Assembly (NCBI RefSeq): GCF_900101115.1
Contig: NZ_FNFU01000003.1
Coordinates: forward strand, 89,745-153,744
Origin: Cryobacterium psychrotolerans
Lineage (GTDB): Bacteria; Actinomycetota; Actinomycetes; Actinomycetales; Microbacteriaceae
Direction: 5' to 3'
Length of the DNA: 64,000 nt
The notes beneath the pieces were generated by a model. It saw only the letters and a program-made list of their open reading frames with translations, was not told where the DNA came from and did not search any database. The position numbers and the translations under genes are program-made. Position 1 is the stretch's first letter. The number at the start of each line of letters is the position of its first letter. Positions 11,322 to 19,885 of the stretch are shown here, piece by piece.

Positions 11322-12098
11322 CTAGCCGCCGTTGAAGTCGGTGGTGTCGCCAACGTAGCGCGTATTGTTCTCCGGTACGGGCTCGACCGCGGCCAGGGCG
11401 ATCTCCGCGGCGAATTCGCTCACGTTGTACAACCGGCCGGCGGCGTCCTTCCGGGCGCTGATCGCACCGGGGTTGGCTCGTTCGAGCAGGGTGGCCGTGA
11501 TCGTGCCCTCGATCATGTCCCCGGACACCACGACGAATCCGATGCCGGCTGCCTGCAGTTCCGGGATGAGGGCGCGCAGGGCGTCCTCGCCGGCGCGCTT
11601 GCTGCGGGCCACCGGTTCGTACTCGGGCATCGTCGCCGTCGTCTCGATGAAGTGGGCCTGGTGGCTGGTCACGAACACCACGCGGGAGCCCGGCCCGAGC
11701 AGTGGGATGGCTCGGCGCAGCAGATCGACCTGCGCGTGCCGGTTGAGCTGCATGGCGTAGTCGGCGGCCATGCCGCTTTCCATGCCACCGGAGGCGTTCA
11801 TCACGAGAATGTCCAGGCCGCCGAGTTCCGCGCGGATCGAATCGAACATGGCGGCGACGGAATCCGGGTCGGTCAGGTCGGCGCCAACGGTCATGGCCGT
11901 GCCGCCGGCCGCGCGGATGGCGTCGGCGAGCTTCTTCGCCCGTGCCTCCTTGTTGCGGAAGTTGATCACGACGTCGGCGCCGGCCTCCGCGAAGTATCCG
12001 ACGGTGTCAGCTCCGATTCCGCGGGAGGAACCGGTGACGAGGACGCGCTTGCCGGTGAGGGAACCGGGTGCGAGGGGATTGTTCGAAGGGATGCTCAC
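11322..12098 (-). CDS. SDR family oxidoreductase with atypical active site
   Basis: A 258-residue short-chain dehydrogenase/reductase fold. The dinucleotide motif TGSSRGIG lies near the N-terminus and NASGG occupies the place of the NNAG motif. The usual YxxxK catalytic pair is altered: the lysine is present in VARSKRAGED, but the residue four positions earlier is Val. The nearest Tyr is seven residues before the lysine (YEPVARSK). The enzyme may use a shifted Tyr or have lost normal activity; the substrate is unknown. The GTG at 12098 (VSIPSNNPLAPG) gives a normal SDR length; an ATG at 12119 is an alternative. Upstream of the S9 peptidase and divergent from nfeD. Confidence 0.85.
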   Translation of the reverse strand: MSIPSNNPLAPGSLTGKRVLVTGSSRGIGADTVGYFAEAGADVVINFRNKEARAKKLADAIRAAGGTAMTVGADLTDPDSVAAMFDSIRAELGGLDILVMNASGGMESGMAADYAMQLNRHAQVDLLRRAIPLLGPGSRVVFVTSHQAHFIETTATMPEYEPVARSKRAGEDALRALIPELQAAGIGFVVVSGDMIEGTITATLLERANPGAISARKDAAGRLYNVSEFAAEIALAAVEPVPENNTRYVGDTTDFNGG

Positions 12099-12181
12099 GA
12101 AAAACAACCCTAGCAACATGACTCGGCGCCCGGACCCGGGATGATAGCTTCTGAGATGTACCGACACGCGAGGGGGGCGGG

Positions 12182-12655
12182 ATGCCCGATCTGACGCAAT
12201 ACCTGTGGATTATCTGGCTGGTCTTCATCCTGATCTGCGTGATCATCGAGCTGCTGTCCCTCGAGTTCACCTTCCTGATGATCGCCGCCGGCAGCCTCGC
12301 CGGCCTCGGCGCGAACCTGCTCGGTGCCGTCTGGTGGCTTCAGATCCTGGTCGCCGCAGTGCTCTCGGTCCTGCTGCTGCTGACCATTCGCCCGCTGCTC
12401 CTGCGCGTGATGGCGAAGGGGGCCGATCCCACCCCGACCAACGTCGCCGCGCTGATCGGACTGAGCGGCCGGGTGGTGTCCACCGTCGGCGGGGATACCG
12501 GCGGGCTGGTGAAGCTGGCCAACGGTGAGACCTGGACCGCACGACTCTCCCCCGGCACCGGTCACGGGGCACTCGAACCCGGCGACGAGGTCCACGTCGC
12601 CGCGATCGAAGGCTCCACCGCCGTCGTCACCCCCTCGGAAAGGAACACCGCGTAA
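12182..12655 (+). CDS. NfeD family membrane protein
   Basis: A 157-residue protein with two or three N-terminal transmembrane segments (within residues 8-70) and a soluble C-terminal OB-fold domain of the NfeD type (residues ~85-150, around GLSGRVVSTVGG). NfeD proteins pair with SPFH/stomatin proteins in membrane microdomains. The next gene encodes an SPFH protein, and the two overlap by one base (TAATG). The first 80 residues contain the membrane anchors and no protease domain, so this is a short-form NfeD. Confidence 0.9.
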   Translation: MPDLTQYLWIIWLVFILICVIIELLSLEFTFLMIAAGSLAGLGANLLGAVWWLQILVAAVLSVLLLLTIRPLLLRVMAKGADPTPTNVAALIGLSGRVVSTVGGDTGGLVKLANGETWTARLSPGTGHGALEPGDEVHVAAIEGSTAVVTPSERNTA

Positions 12656-13593
12656 TGCTCAATCCTGGAGAATTCATCGGGCAGATCTTCGTCATCGCCC
12701 TCCTGGTCGTGATCGGGGTGTTCGTCATCGTGGTGCTCGCGCGGGCCATCAAGATCATTCCGCAGGCCAACGCCGGAGTCGTCGAGCGCCTCGGGAAGTA
12801 CCACAAGACCCTCCTCCCCGGGCTGAACATCCTCGTGCCGTTCATCGACCGCGTGCGGCCGCTCCTCGACATGCGCGAACAGGTCGTCTCCTTTCCTCCG
12901 CAGCCCGTGATCACGGAGGACAATCTGGTCGTGTCGATCGACACGGTCGTCTATTTCCAGGTAACGGATGCCCGGGCCGCAACCTATGAGATCGCCAACT
13001 ACCTCGGTGCCGTTGAGCAGCTCACCACGACCACCCTGCGCAACGTGGTCGGCGGACTCAACCTCGAAGAGGCGCTGACCAGCCGGGACAACATCAACGG
13101 CCAGCTGCGCATCGTGCTCGACGAGGCAACCGGCAAGTGGGGCATCCGGGTCGGCCGCGTCGAGCTCAAGGCCATCGACCCGCCCCACTCGATCCAGGAC
13201 TCGATGGAGAAGCAGATGCGCGCCGAGCGCGACCGCCGCGCGCTGATCCTCACCGCCGAGGGCACAAAGCAGTCGGCGATCCTGACCGCCGAGGGCGCGC
13301 GCCAGGCCGCGATCCTCCAGGCCGAGGGCCAGGCCCAGGCCGCGGTGCTCCGCGCCCAGGGCGAGGCCGAAGCCATCCAGATCGTGTTCAAGGCCATCCA
13401 CGACGGCGATCCGGACCCGAAGCTCCTGGCCTACCAGTACCTCCAGACCCTCCCCAAGCTGGCCGAGGGCAGCGCGAACAAGCTGTGGATCGTACCGAGC
13501 GAACTCACCGAGGCCATCAAGGGCATCGGCCGCGCGTTCGGCCAGAACGCCGTTCCCGGTTCGCACGGCGGGCCTGCCCACACGTCGGAGTAG
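12655..13593 (+). CDS. SPFH domain / stomatin-like (band 7) protein
   Basis: A 312-residue stomatin/prohibitin homologue. One N-terminal membrane segment (residues ~9-30) is followed by the SPFH domain (residues ~30-200, with AGVVERLGKYHKTLLPGLN). A coiled-coil region (~190-265) carries repeated heptad-like units such as ILTAEGTKQSA, ILTAEGARQAA and ILQAEGQAQAA. These proteins oligomerise at the cytoplasmic face of the membrane and scaffold microdomains. The ATG overlaps the nfeD stop, indicating translational coupling. GDPD follows 9 bp later and is probably in the same transcript. Confidence 0.93.
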   Translation: MLNPGEFIGQIFVIALLVVIGVFVIVVLARAIKIIPQANAGVVERLGKYHKTLLPGLNILVPFIDRVRPLLDMREQVVSFPPQPVITEDNLVVSIDTVVYFQVTDARAATYEIANYLGAVEQLTTTTLRNVVGGLNLEEALTSRDNINGQLRIVLDEATGKWGIRVGRVELKAIDPPHSIQDSMEKQMRAERDRRALILTAEGTKQSAILTAEGARQAAILQAEGQAQAAVLRAQGEAEAIQIVFKAIHDGDPDPKLLAYQYLQTLPKLAEGSANKLWIVPSELTEAIKGIGRAFGQNAVPGSHGGPAHTSE

Positions 13594-13602
13594 CGAAGCG
13601 CC

Positions 13603-14370
13603 ATGCCGGCCGAGCAAGCGTCGCAGTTCCTCCTGCCGCCGGTGCCTCGCGTCTTCGCGCACCGGGGGCTGAGCCTGGAGGCGCCGGAGAACACGCTGCT
13701 GGCCTTCCTCAAGGCCCTCTCCAGCGGCGCCACGCACCTGGAGACGGATGTGCACGTGTCCCTCGACGGGGTCGCTGTGCTCAGCCATGACCCCGACCTG
13801 GCCCGTGTGGCCGGGAGCACGGCGCGCGTCGACCAGCTGACGATGGCGGAGCTCAGTCGGGTCGACCTGGGCGCCGGCCAGTCGTTCGTGTCGCTGTCCG
13901 AAGCGCTCAGCGCATTCCCCGAGGCCCGATTCAACATTGATGTGAAGGTGGCGGGAGCGGTGGAGCCCACCGCGGGGGCGATCCGGGATGCCCGCGCGAG
14001 CGCCCGGGTGCTGATCACGTCGTTTTCCGAGTCCCGTCGCCGGAGCGTCGTGGGGCTTCTCCCCGGCGTGGCGACATCCGCGTCACCCTCCGTGCTGATC
14101 AAGGCCCTGCTGTCTTCCCGGATCGGCCTCACCTGGTCCGCCCGGCGGGTGTTGCGGGGGTTCGCAGCGGTCCAGGTCCCCGAGCGCTACGGCCGCGTGC
14201 GGGTGGTCACGCCGCGCTTCATCCGAGTCATGCACGCCGCCGATGTCGAGGTGCACGTCTGGACCGTGAACGATCCCGCCGCGATGAGCCGGCTGCTCGA
14301 TCTGGGCGTGGACGGCATCGTCACCGACCGGTGTGACCTGGCGGTCGCCGTCATCGCCGCCCGAGCCTGA
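13603..14370 (+). CDS. glycerophosphodiester phosphodiesterase family protein
   Basis: A 255-residue TIM-barrel GDPD that hydrolyses glycerophosphodiesters to glycerol 3-phosphate and an alcohol. The N-terminal VFAHRGLSLEAPENTLLAF contains the His-Arg pair and the metal-binding Glu; ETDVHVSLDGVAVLSHD adds the second metal/acid-base set. The C-terminal VHVWTVNDPAAM and GVDGIVTDRCD are typical. No signal peptide is seen, so it is likely cytoplasmic. It lies 9 bp after the SPFH gene; the product could feed glycerol 3-phosphate metabolism together with glpK. Confidence 0.92.
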   Translation: MPAEQASQFLLPPVPRVFAHRGLSLEAPENTLLAFLKALSSGATHLETDVHVSLDGVAVLSHDPDLARVAGSTARVDQLTMAELSRVDLGAGQSFVSLSEALSAFPEARFNIDVKVAGAVEPTAGAIRDARASARVLITSFSESRRRSVVGLLPGVATSASPSVLIKALLSSRIGLTWSARRVLRGFAAVQVPERYGRVRVVTPRFIRVMHAADVEVHVWTVNDPAAMSRLLDLGVDGIVTDRCDLAVAVIAARA

Positions 14371-14456
14371 GAAATGACCGTGAGAACGCGCATAACGGAA
14401 AGATAACGTTCAGCTTCATGGTTTATACCTGAGAGTGCATCGAGAGGAGAAACACG

Positions 14457-14822
14457 ATGGCGGATCGCAGTTTGCGTGGTATGAGGTTGGGCGCCCAAAG
14501 TCTTCAGAGCGAAGAGGGTGTCACGTTTTCACCCCGAGTCAGTCACACGTACCGGTGTGCAACGTGCGATCGCGAGACGGTGATGGTTTTTTCGGCCGAC
14601 GCAGAGGCTCCCGACGAGTGGGAGTGCCGGTTCTGCTCGCAGACGGCGACCCGGCTGGTGGATTCCAAGCCTGTTGTCGTCGACCACTCTGATGAGAAGG
14701 TCGCTCGTACCCACTGGGACATGCTCCTGGAACGGCGCACCCGTCCCGAACTCGAAGAACTCCTCGAGGAACGACTCACGGTTCTTCGTGAGCGCCGCGG
14801 CTCGCACAAGATCGGTGCCTAA
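14457..14822 (+). CDS. rbpA: RNA polymerase-binding protein RbpA
   Basis: A 121-residue actinobacterial transcription factor that binds RNA polymerase and the principal sigma factor and stabilises the open complex. Typical features are the N-terminal MADRSLRGMRLGAQSL tail, the zinc-type core (CATCD and CRFC knuckles around residues 34-59) and the sigma-interaction domain THWDMLLERR near residue 85. The ribosome-binding site GAGAGGAG lies ~8 bp before the ATG. The 86-bp leader contains TATACC at 14424-14429 as a possible -10 box. Its TAA shares bases with the stop codon of the convergent lnt gene. Confidence 0.97.
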   Translation: MADRSLRGMRLGAQSLQSEEGVTFSPRVSHTYRCATCDRETVMVFSADAEAPDEWECRFCSQTATRLVDSKPVVVDHSDEKVARTHWDMLLERRTRPELEELLEERLTVLRERRGSHKIGA

Positions 14823-16402
14823 GGCACGGTAGTCATCTGACGCTTGCTCCCAACAGCCCGTCCGCGAGCGGGTGAGGGACGGCTCGTCACCACTCCCCCG
14901 AAGCACATCATCAGGCCGATAAGGCCGAGTCCGGTGACGAACCATTCGATCTGGCGTCCGAACGCCATGGCCGGCGTGATGGTGTCGCTGAGCGGCACGG
15001 TCTGCACCATCGACCCTGGCTGCCAGGTCGGAATGCTGTCGATCGTCTGCCCGTCCGGGGCGATGATGGCACTGGACCCGACCGTGGAAATGTTCACGAC
15101 CGTCCGGCCGGCCTCGATCGCCCGGAGCCGGGCGATCGCCAGTTGCTGAACGCTTTCATCGGTGCGGCCGAAGTCGGCGTTGTTCGTCTGCGCCAGGATG
15201 ATCTGGGCATCCTGGTCGATCATCTCGTGCACAAGCTGGTCGTCCGCGATGTCGAAGCAGATCGCGATGCCGGCCTGAAGGCCGTCGATATCGAACACGT
15301 TGCTCTGGGTGCCGATGCCGTAGTCACGAGAGACCAGGTCGATCAGTTCCGGGGCGAACGGGCGCCAGAAGTCCCGATCCGGCATGTACTCGGCGAACGG
15401 CACCGGGTGCACCTTGTCATAGACTGCGACGGCGCCTTCGCCGGCCTTCCAGAGCAGGGAACTGTTGTAGTAGGTACCGTCATCGCGGCGGGTGATGGTG
15501 CCGGTGATGAGCGGGGCGTCCATCTCTCGGCTGATGGCGTCGGCGACCCGGGCGGCGTCATCCGATCGGGTCGGATCGATGTCGCTGGCGTTCTCGGGCC
15601 AGACCACGAAGTCGACCTCCTCGCCGATCAACGGCAGGGTCTCCGAGACGTGGTCGTCCAGGATCTGGCCCGGCGAGAACCTCGCGAACAGTCCAGCGTC
15701 CGACGCGCCCTGGACCGCGGCAAGCCGGGTCGTCCCGGTCTCCACCGTGGGCCAGGCCGGAATCGCGAGCAGGAGGGCAACCGCGCCGACGGCGATGCCC
15801 GAGCGGAAGCCCCGGCCCACCTCCGCCTCGCGCAGCAGCTGCACGCACAGCGCGCTGAGCCAGACCAGCAGGAAGCTCAGGCCCGACAGGCCGACCCAGG
15901 CGGCCAGGGAATTGAACGGGCTCTCCGACTGGGAGAGGGCCACCCGCCCCCAGGCGAAACCACCGTACGGCCACACGGCCGAGAGCGCTTCCTGCGCCGT
16001 CCAGATCCCCGCCACGACCACGGGGACCATGCCCAAACGGCCCAGCGGTGTCGGCCAGACCACGGGGCCGACGCGCAGGACGAAGGCGATCAGCGCCAGG
16101 CCGACTCCGAAGAACAGCGCCTGCAGGACGGCGAGGGCGAGCCACGGCACCGGTCCGAGGTAGAGAGTGAGCCAGGAAATGTGGATCAGCCAGAAGGACA
16201 GCCCCGCAACCATGCCGACCAGGAGGCCCGTCCATGGTCCGCGCCCGAGCAGGGCGACGAGCATCAGACCAACGGCGAGCGGAGCGAGGAACCACCAGCC
16301 ACGATCGGGGAAGGCGGAGTCGAGAATGGCGCCGGCGCCCGCGGCCACGATGAGGGACGCCCACAGCGGCAGGCGCAATGAACGTTCGGTGCCCTCCATC
16401 AC
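14819..16402 (-). CDS. lnt: apolipoprotein N-acyltransferase
   Basis: Integral membrane enzyme that N-acylates the lipid-modified cysteine of lipoproteins. The 527 residues carry about seven N-terminal transmembrane segments, then a carbon-nitrogen hydrolase (nitrilase-like) domain, then a final membrane segment near residue 490. The Glu-Lys-Cys triad is visible in VVWPENASD, YDKVHPVPFAEY and AGIAICFDIAD. The predicted GTG (16402) is immediately followed by ATG (16399); either could start. It lies 9 bp after helY, and its stop codon overlaps that of rbpA tail to tail. Confidence 0.94.
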   Translation of the reverse strand: MMEGTERSLRLPLWASLIVAAGAGAILDSAFPDRGWWFLAPLAVGLMLVALLGRGPWTGLLVGMVAGLSFWLIHISWLTLYLGPVPWLALAVLQALFFGVGLALIAFVLRVGPVVWPTPLGRLGMVPVVVAGIWTAQEALSAVWPYGGFAWGRVALSQSESPFNSLAAWVGLSGLSFLLVWLSALCVQLLREAEVGRGFRSGIAVGAVALLLAIPAWPTVETGTTRLAAVQGASDAGLFARFSPGQILDDHVSETLPLIGEEVDFVVWPENASDIDPTRSDDAARVADAISREMDAPLITGTITRRDDGTYYNSSLLWKAGEGAVAVYDKVHPVPFAEYMPDRDFWRPFAPELIDLVSRDYGIGTQSNVFDIDGLQAGIAICFDIADDQLVHEMIDQDAQIILAQTNNADFGRTDESVQQLAIARLRAIEAGRTVVNISTVGSSAIIAPDGQTIDSIPTWQPGSMVQTVPLSDTITPAMAFGRQIEWFVTGLGLIGLMMCFGGVVTSRPSPARGRAVGSKRQMTTVP

Positions 16403-16411
16403 GTCACCAGC

Positions 16412-18856
16412 CTAAGCGACGGACGAGTAGGCCACGATGCCGCGGCGCACGGCGTCCATCGCCTGGCGGGCGGTGCGGCCGACCGGGTCGTCGGCGACGA
16501 CCGAGAGCTGGTCGAGCAGATCGATGGTCTGTTTGGTCCAGCGCACGAAGTCCCCCGCCGCCATCTCCGCCTCGGCGAGGACGTCGGTCAGGGCACCGCC
16601 CCGAGCCCATTTCCACATGGCCAGGCTGAGGCCGAGTGCCAGGGGGTTGCTGCCGGGCAGCTTGTTGTCGCGTTCGAGATCGTCCAGGCGGCTCCACAGC
16701 TCGTGAGTGCGGTCCAGGGCCGGCATGAAGGTTCCCCTGGGGAGATAGCGTTCATTGATCAGGCCCTCCTCGCGTCTTGGTTCGAACACCAGCGCGCAGG
16801 CCATCGCGGCCAGGCCGGCCGGGTCGAGCTCGGACCAGATACCCTGGCGCAGGGCCTCGGCGACGAGCAGGTCACGGTCCGCGTAGATGCGCCGCAGGAT
16901 GCGCCCGCTCTCGCTGAGCCGCACGGCCCCAGCCTCGTCGTTCTCCAGGTAGCCGTAGCCGAGCAGCACATCGGTGACCCGGTCGAAGATCCTGGCGATG
17001 GCGCCGGTCCGCGATGAGATCTGCCGGCTGAGGACATCCGTTTCTCGCGTGAGTTTCCACCACCGTTCGGCCCAGCGGGCGTGCTGTTCGCGCTCGGGGC
17101 AGTTGTGGCAGGAATGCGCCTTCAGGCGCTTGCGCAGGCTCTGGAGCTCGCGCTGGCGGCGTTCGCGTTCCCCGCGCGACGCATGCTCGACCCCGTCGCC
17201 CCCGCGCTCCAGCGCGGTCAGGCTGCGGCGAATGGACGAGTAGTCCGCGAAATCGCCGAGGTGGCAGGTCATCGACGTGGCGAAGCCGGCGAGAGACTCC
17301 TCCTGCTGCCGCACCTTGCGGGCCAGGTCGACGACCGCCCGGTCGGCCTGGAACTGGGCGAAGGAGGATTCGAGCACCTCGCGGGTGCGCTCCCGCCCGA
17401 ACTGGTCGATCAGGTTGACGGCCATGTTGTAGGTCGGTTTGAAGCTGGAGTTGAGCGGATATGTGCGCCGGGAGGCGAGCGAGGCGACCGCCTGCGGGTC
17501 GAGCCCCTGCGCCCACTGGATCACGGAATGCCCCTCGACGTCGATTCCCCGGCGGCCGGCCCGTCCGGTGAGCTGCGTGTACTCCCCCGGCGTGATCGGC
17601 ACCCTCGCCTCGCCGTTGAACTTCTCGAGTTTGTCGAGCACGACGGTCCTGGCCGGCATGTTGATGCCGAGGGCCAGGGTCTCTGTGGCGAACACGGCCT
17701 TCACGAGCTTCTTCTGGAACAGCTCCTCGACGACCTCCTTGAAGGCGGGCAGGAGGCCGGCGTGGTGCGCCGCGACGCCCCGTTCGAGGCCGTCGAGCCA
17801 CTCGAAATAGCCGAGGACGCCGAGGTCCTCGTCGAGCAGGGTGCGACAGCGTTCGTCGACGATCCGGCGGATCTCCTCACGCTCGCGGGCGTCGGTAAGG
17901 CGTACACCCGCGCGCAGGACCTGGCGCACGGCCTGGTCGCAGCCGACCCGGCTGAAGATGAAGAAGATGGCGGGAAGCAGGTGCTTGCCGTCGAGCATCC
18001 GCACGATTTCCGAGCGGTCCATCCTCCCCGCGTCTGCCTGTGCCCGGTCGAGGTAACTCCCCCGGTCCGAGCCGCGCCGCCGGGACGAGGAGCGATCGCC
18101 GAGTGACCGCTGGCCCGACCGTGCCAGCTGCACGAGTTCCGGGTTGACCCTGTGGTCCTGGCCGAGTCCCGAGCTGTCGAAAAGGTCGATCATCTTGCTC
18201 TTGACCAGCACGTGCTGCTCGAGTGGGACCGGACGCTCCTCCGAGACGATGACATCCGTTCCGCCGCGCACGGCCTGCAGCCAGTCGCCGAATTCCTCGG
18301 CGTTGGAGACGGTCGCGCTCAGCGCGATCATCCGCACACTCTGCGGGAGGTGGATGATGACCTCCTCCCAGACGGCGCCGCGGAATCGGTCGGCGAGGTA
18401 GTGCACCTCGTCCATGATGACGAAGGCGAGGTTGGTGAGCAGGTCCGAGTCGGCGTAGAGCATATTGCGCAGCACCTCGGTGGTCATCACCACGATCCGG
18501 GCCTGCGCGTTGACGTTCGTGTCTCCGGTGAGCAGGCCCACGGATTCGGGGCCGTACTCGGCGACGAGCTCCTGGAACTTCTGGTTACTGAGGGCCTTCA
18601 TCGGGGCGGTGTAGAACACCTTCGCCCGGGGCTCTTGCATCGCCAGGAACACCGCGAACTCGGCCACGATCGTCTTGCCCGCGCCGGTCGGTGCGGCGAC
18701 GAGCACGCTGTTTCCCTCCTCGAGGGACGCGCAGGACGCGAGCTGGAACGGGTCGAGGTCAAAGCGCAGGCCGGACCGGAAGGCCTGCAGCCGCGGATGA
18801 CTCGTCCGGGACCGGGAGGCCGCGTACTGCTCGGCCGGTGAGGGAATGGTTGTCAT
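16412..18856 (-). CDS. helY: DEAD/DEAH-box RNA helicase of the Ski2-like HelY family
   Basis: An 814-residue superfamily 2 helicase. Walker A is APTGAGKT (55-62), the DEVH box is at 149-152, and motif VI is in TQLTGRAGRRGIDVEG; a C-terminal ~350-residue DSHCT-like region follows. HelY is the actinobacterial Ski2/Mtr4-like helicase, predicted to act on structured RNA. Gene order pafB-pafC-(small protein)-tatA-tatC-helY is the conserved actinobacterial arrangement. An Arg/Ser-rich insertion near residue 255 (SSRRRGSDRGSY) is poorly conserved. The start at ATG 18856 is followed by MTTIPSPAEQYAASR. Confidence 0.94.
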   Translation of the reverse strand: MTTIPSPAEQYAASRSRTSHPRLQAFRSGLRFDLDPFQLASCASLEEGNSVLVAAPTGAGKTIVAEFAVFLAMQEPRAKVFYTAPMKALSNQKFQELVAEYGPESVGLLTGDTNVNAQARIVVMTTEVLRNMLYADSDLLTNLAFVIMDEVHYLADRFRGAVWEEVIIHLPQSVRMIALSATVSNAEEFGDWLQAVRGGTDVIVSEERPVPLEQHVLVKSKMIDLFDSSGLGQDHRVNPELVQLARSGQRSLGDRSSSRRRGSDRGSYLDRAQADAGRMDRSEIVRMLDGKHLLPAIFFIFSRVGCDQAVRQVLRAGVRLTDAREREEIRRIVDERCRTLLDEDLGVLGYFEWLDGLERGVAAHHAGLLPAFKEVVEELFQKKLVKAVFATETLALGINMPARTVVLDKLEKFNGEARVPITPGEYTQLTGRAGRRGIDVEGHSVIQWAQGLDPQAVASLASRRTYPLNSSFKPTYNMAVNLIDQFGRERTREVLESSFAQFQADRAVVDLARKVRQQEESLAGFATSMTCHLGDFADYSSIRRSLTALERGGDGVEHASRGERERRQRELQSLRKRLKAHSCHNCPEREQHARWAERWWKLTRETDVLSRQISSRTGAIARIFDRVTDVLLGYGYLENDEAGAVRLSESGRILRRIYADRDLLVAEALRQGIWSELDPAGLAAMACALVFEPRREEGLINERYLPRGTFMPALDRTHELWSRLDDLERDNKLPGSNPLALGLSLAMWKWARGGALTDVLAEAEMAAGDFVRWTKQTIDLLDQLSVVADDPVGRTARQAMDAVRRGIVAYSSVA

Positions 18857-18865
18857 GCGGTGAGC

Positions 18866-19660
18866 CTAAAGTCCCAATTCCTGCTCGAAAGCCAACGTGC
18901 GCCGGGCGACGCGGCGGTCGTGCAGGTAGGCGATGCCGTAGGCGGCGAAATACAGCACCACCATCGGGATGGCGAGGAGGAACATCGACACGACATCGGC
19001 GGCCGGGGTGGCGATGGCGGTGAACAGCACGATGACCAGGATGGCCACGCGCCAGGACTTGATGATCGACTCGGCGGTGATCACGCCGGCCAGGTTGAGC
19101 AGCACGAGGAAGACGGGAAGCACGAACGCCACCCCGATGGCGATCATGAGCTTGAGCACGAAGTCGAGGTAGTTCTGCGCGTTGATGAACGCCGCATCCT
19201 CGGACGGCGCGAAGCTCGTCATCAGCCCGACCACATTCGGGAGCACATACCAGCCCGCGGCGCAGCCGGCCAGGAACAGCGGGACCGCCGAGAAGAAGAA
19301 ACCGAAGGTGTACTGCTTCTCCTTGCGCGTCAGGCCGGGCACGAGGAAGGCGAAGATCTGGTACAGCCAGACCGGGCTGGAAACGATCAGGCCGACGTAG
19401 AAGGAGATCTTGAGCTTCAGGTCGAAGGCCGAGGTGATGTCGGGGTAGTTGATCTGGGCGTTCCGATGTTGCGCCTGGATGATCGCGTAGATCGGCTCGC
19501 GCAGGGCGTCCCAGACGTAGTCGGACAGGATCCAGCCAATGACCGCACCGACAAGGATGCCGGCGGCCGCCAGGAAGAGACGCTTGCGGAGTTCCAGCAG
19601 ATGTTGCCCGAGCGACATCTTCCCTTCGCTGCCCGCACGCCGCGAGGTGCGCACGGCCAA
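18866..19660 (-). CDS. tatC: twin-arginine translocase subunit TatC
   Basis: Polytopic inner-membrane receptor of the Tat system that binds twin-arginine signal peptides and exports folded proteins. The 264 residues have six membrane segments. The N-terminal MSLGQHLLELRKRLF is the conserved TatC entry (HLxELRxR), and FAFLVPGLTRKEK is a cytoplasmic-loop signature. Two starts are possible: the ATG at 19660, or the internal ATG giving MSLGQHLLEL. The tatA gene is 3 bp upstream and helY 9 bp downstream on the same strand. Confidence 0.96.
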   Translation of the reverse strand: MAVRTSRRAGSEGKMSLGQHLLELRKRLFLAAAGILVGAVIGWILSDYVWDALREPIYAIIQAQHRNAQINYPDITSAFDLKLKISFYVGLIVSSPVWLYQIFAFLVPGLTRKEKQYTFGFFFSAVPLFLAGCAAGWYVLPNVVGLMTSFAPSEDAAFINAQNYLDFVLKLMIAIGVAFVLPVFLVLLNLAGVITAESIIKSWRVAILVIVLFTAIATPAADVVSMFLLAIPMVVLYFAAYGIAYLHDRRVARRTLAFEQELGL

Positions 19661-19663
19661 GGG

Positions 19664-19885
19664 TTACGACTTCGTCGTGGGATCGGCCGATCCGGCGGCC
19701 TTCGACGTCTCGTCGCCGGACTTGCCGGCCTCGTCATCGACAGCGTCGCTTTTGATCTCGCTCTTGAAGATCTTCATCGACTGGCCGAGGCTGCGGGCCA
19801 GACCCGGCAGCTTGGGCGCGCCGAACAGGAGCAGAACGACGACGAGGATGATCAGGAAATGCCATCCGGTCAGGTTGTTAAGCAT
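19664..19885 (-). CDS. tatA: Sec-independent translocase protein TatA
   Basis: A 73-residue TatA/E subunit that forms the protein-conducting oligomer of the Tat pathway. It has one N-terminal membrane helix (WHFLIILVVVLLLFGAPKLPG), the FGAPKLP hinge, an amphipathic helix (LARSLGQSMKIFKSEI) and a charged C-terminal tail rich in Asp, Glu and Ser. The ATG overlaps the 3' end of the preceding small gene by 8 bp, and tatC follows after 3 bp. A separate tatB is not seen here, which is common in actinobacteria. Confidence 0.95.
   Translation of the reverse strand: MLNNLTGWHFLIILVVVLLLFGAPKLPGLARSLGQSMKIFKSEIKSDAVDDEAGKSGDETSKAAGSADPTTKS

Noticed and set aside
14391-14423. A SigR/SigH-type promoter (GGAA with a GTT box) upstream of rbpA
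   Set aside because: GGAAA and GTT are present, but the spacing is about two bases too long and the boxes are not good matches, so it was not listed as a feature.
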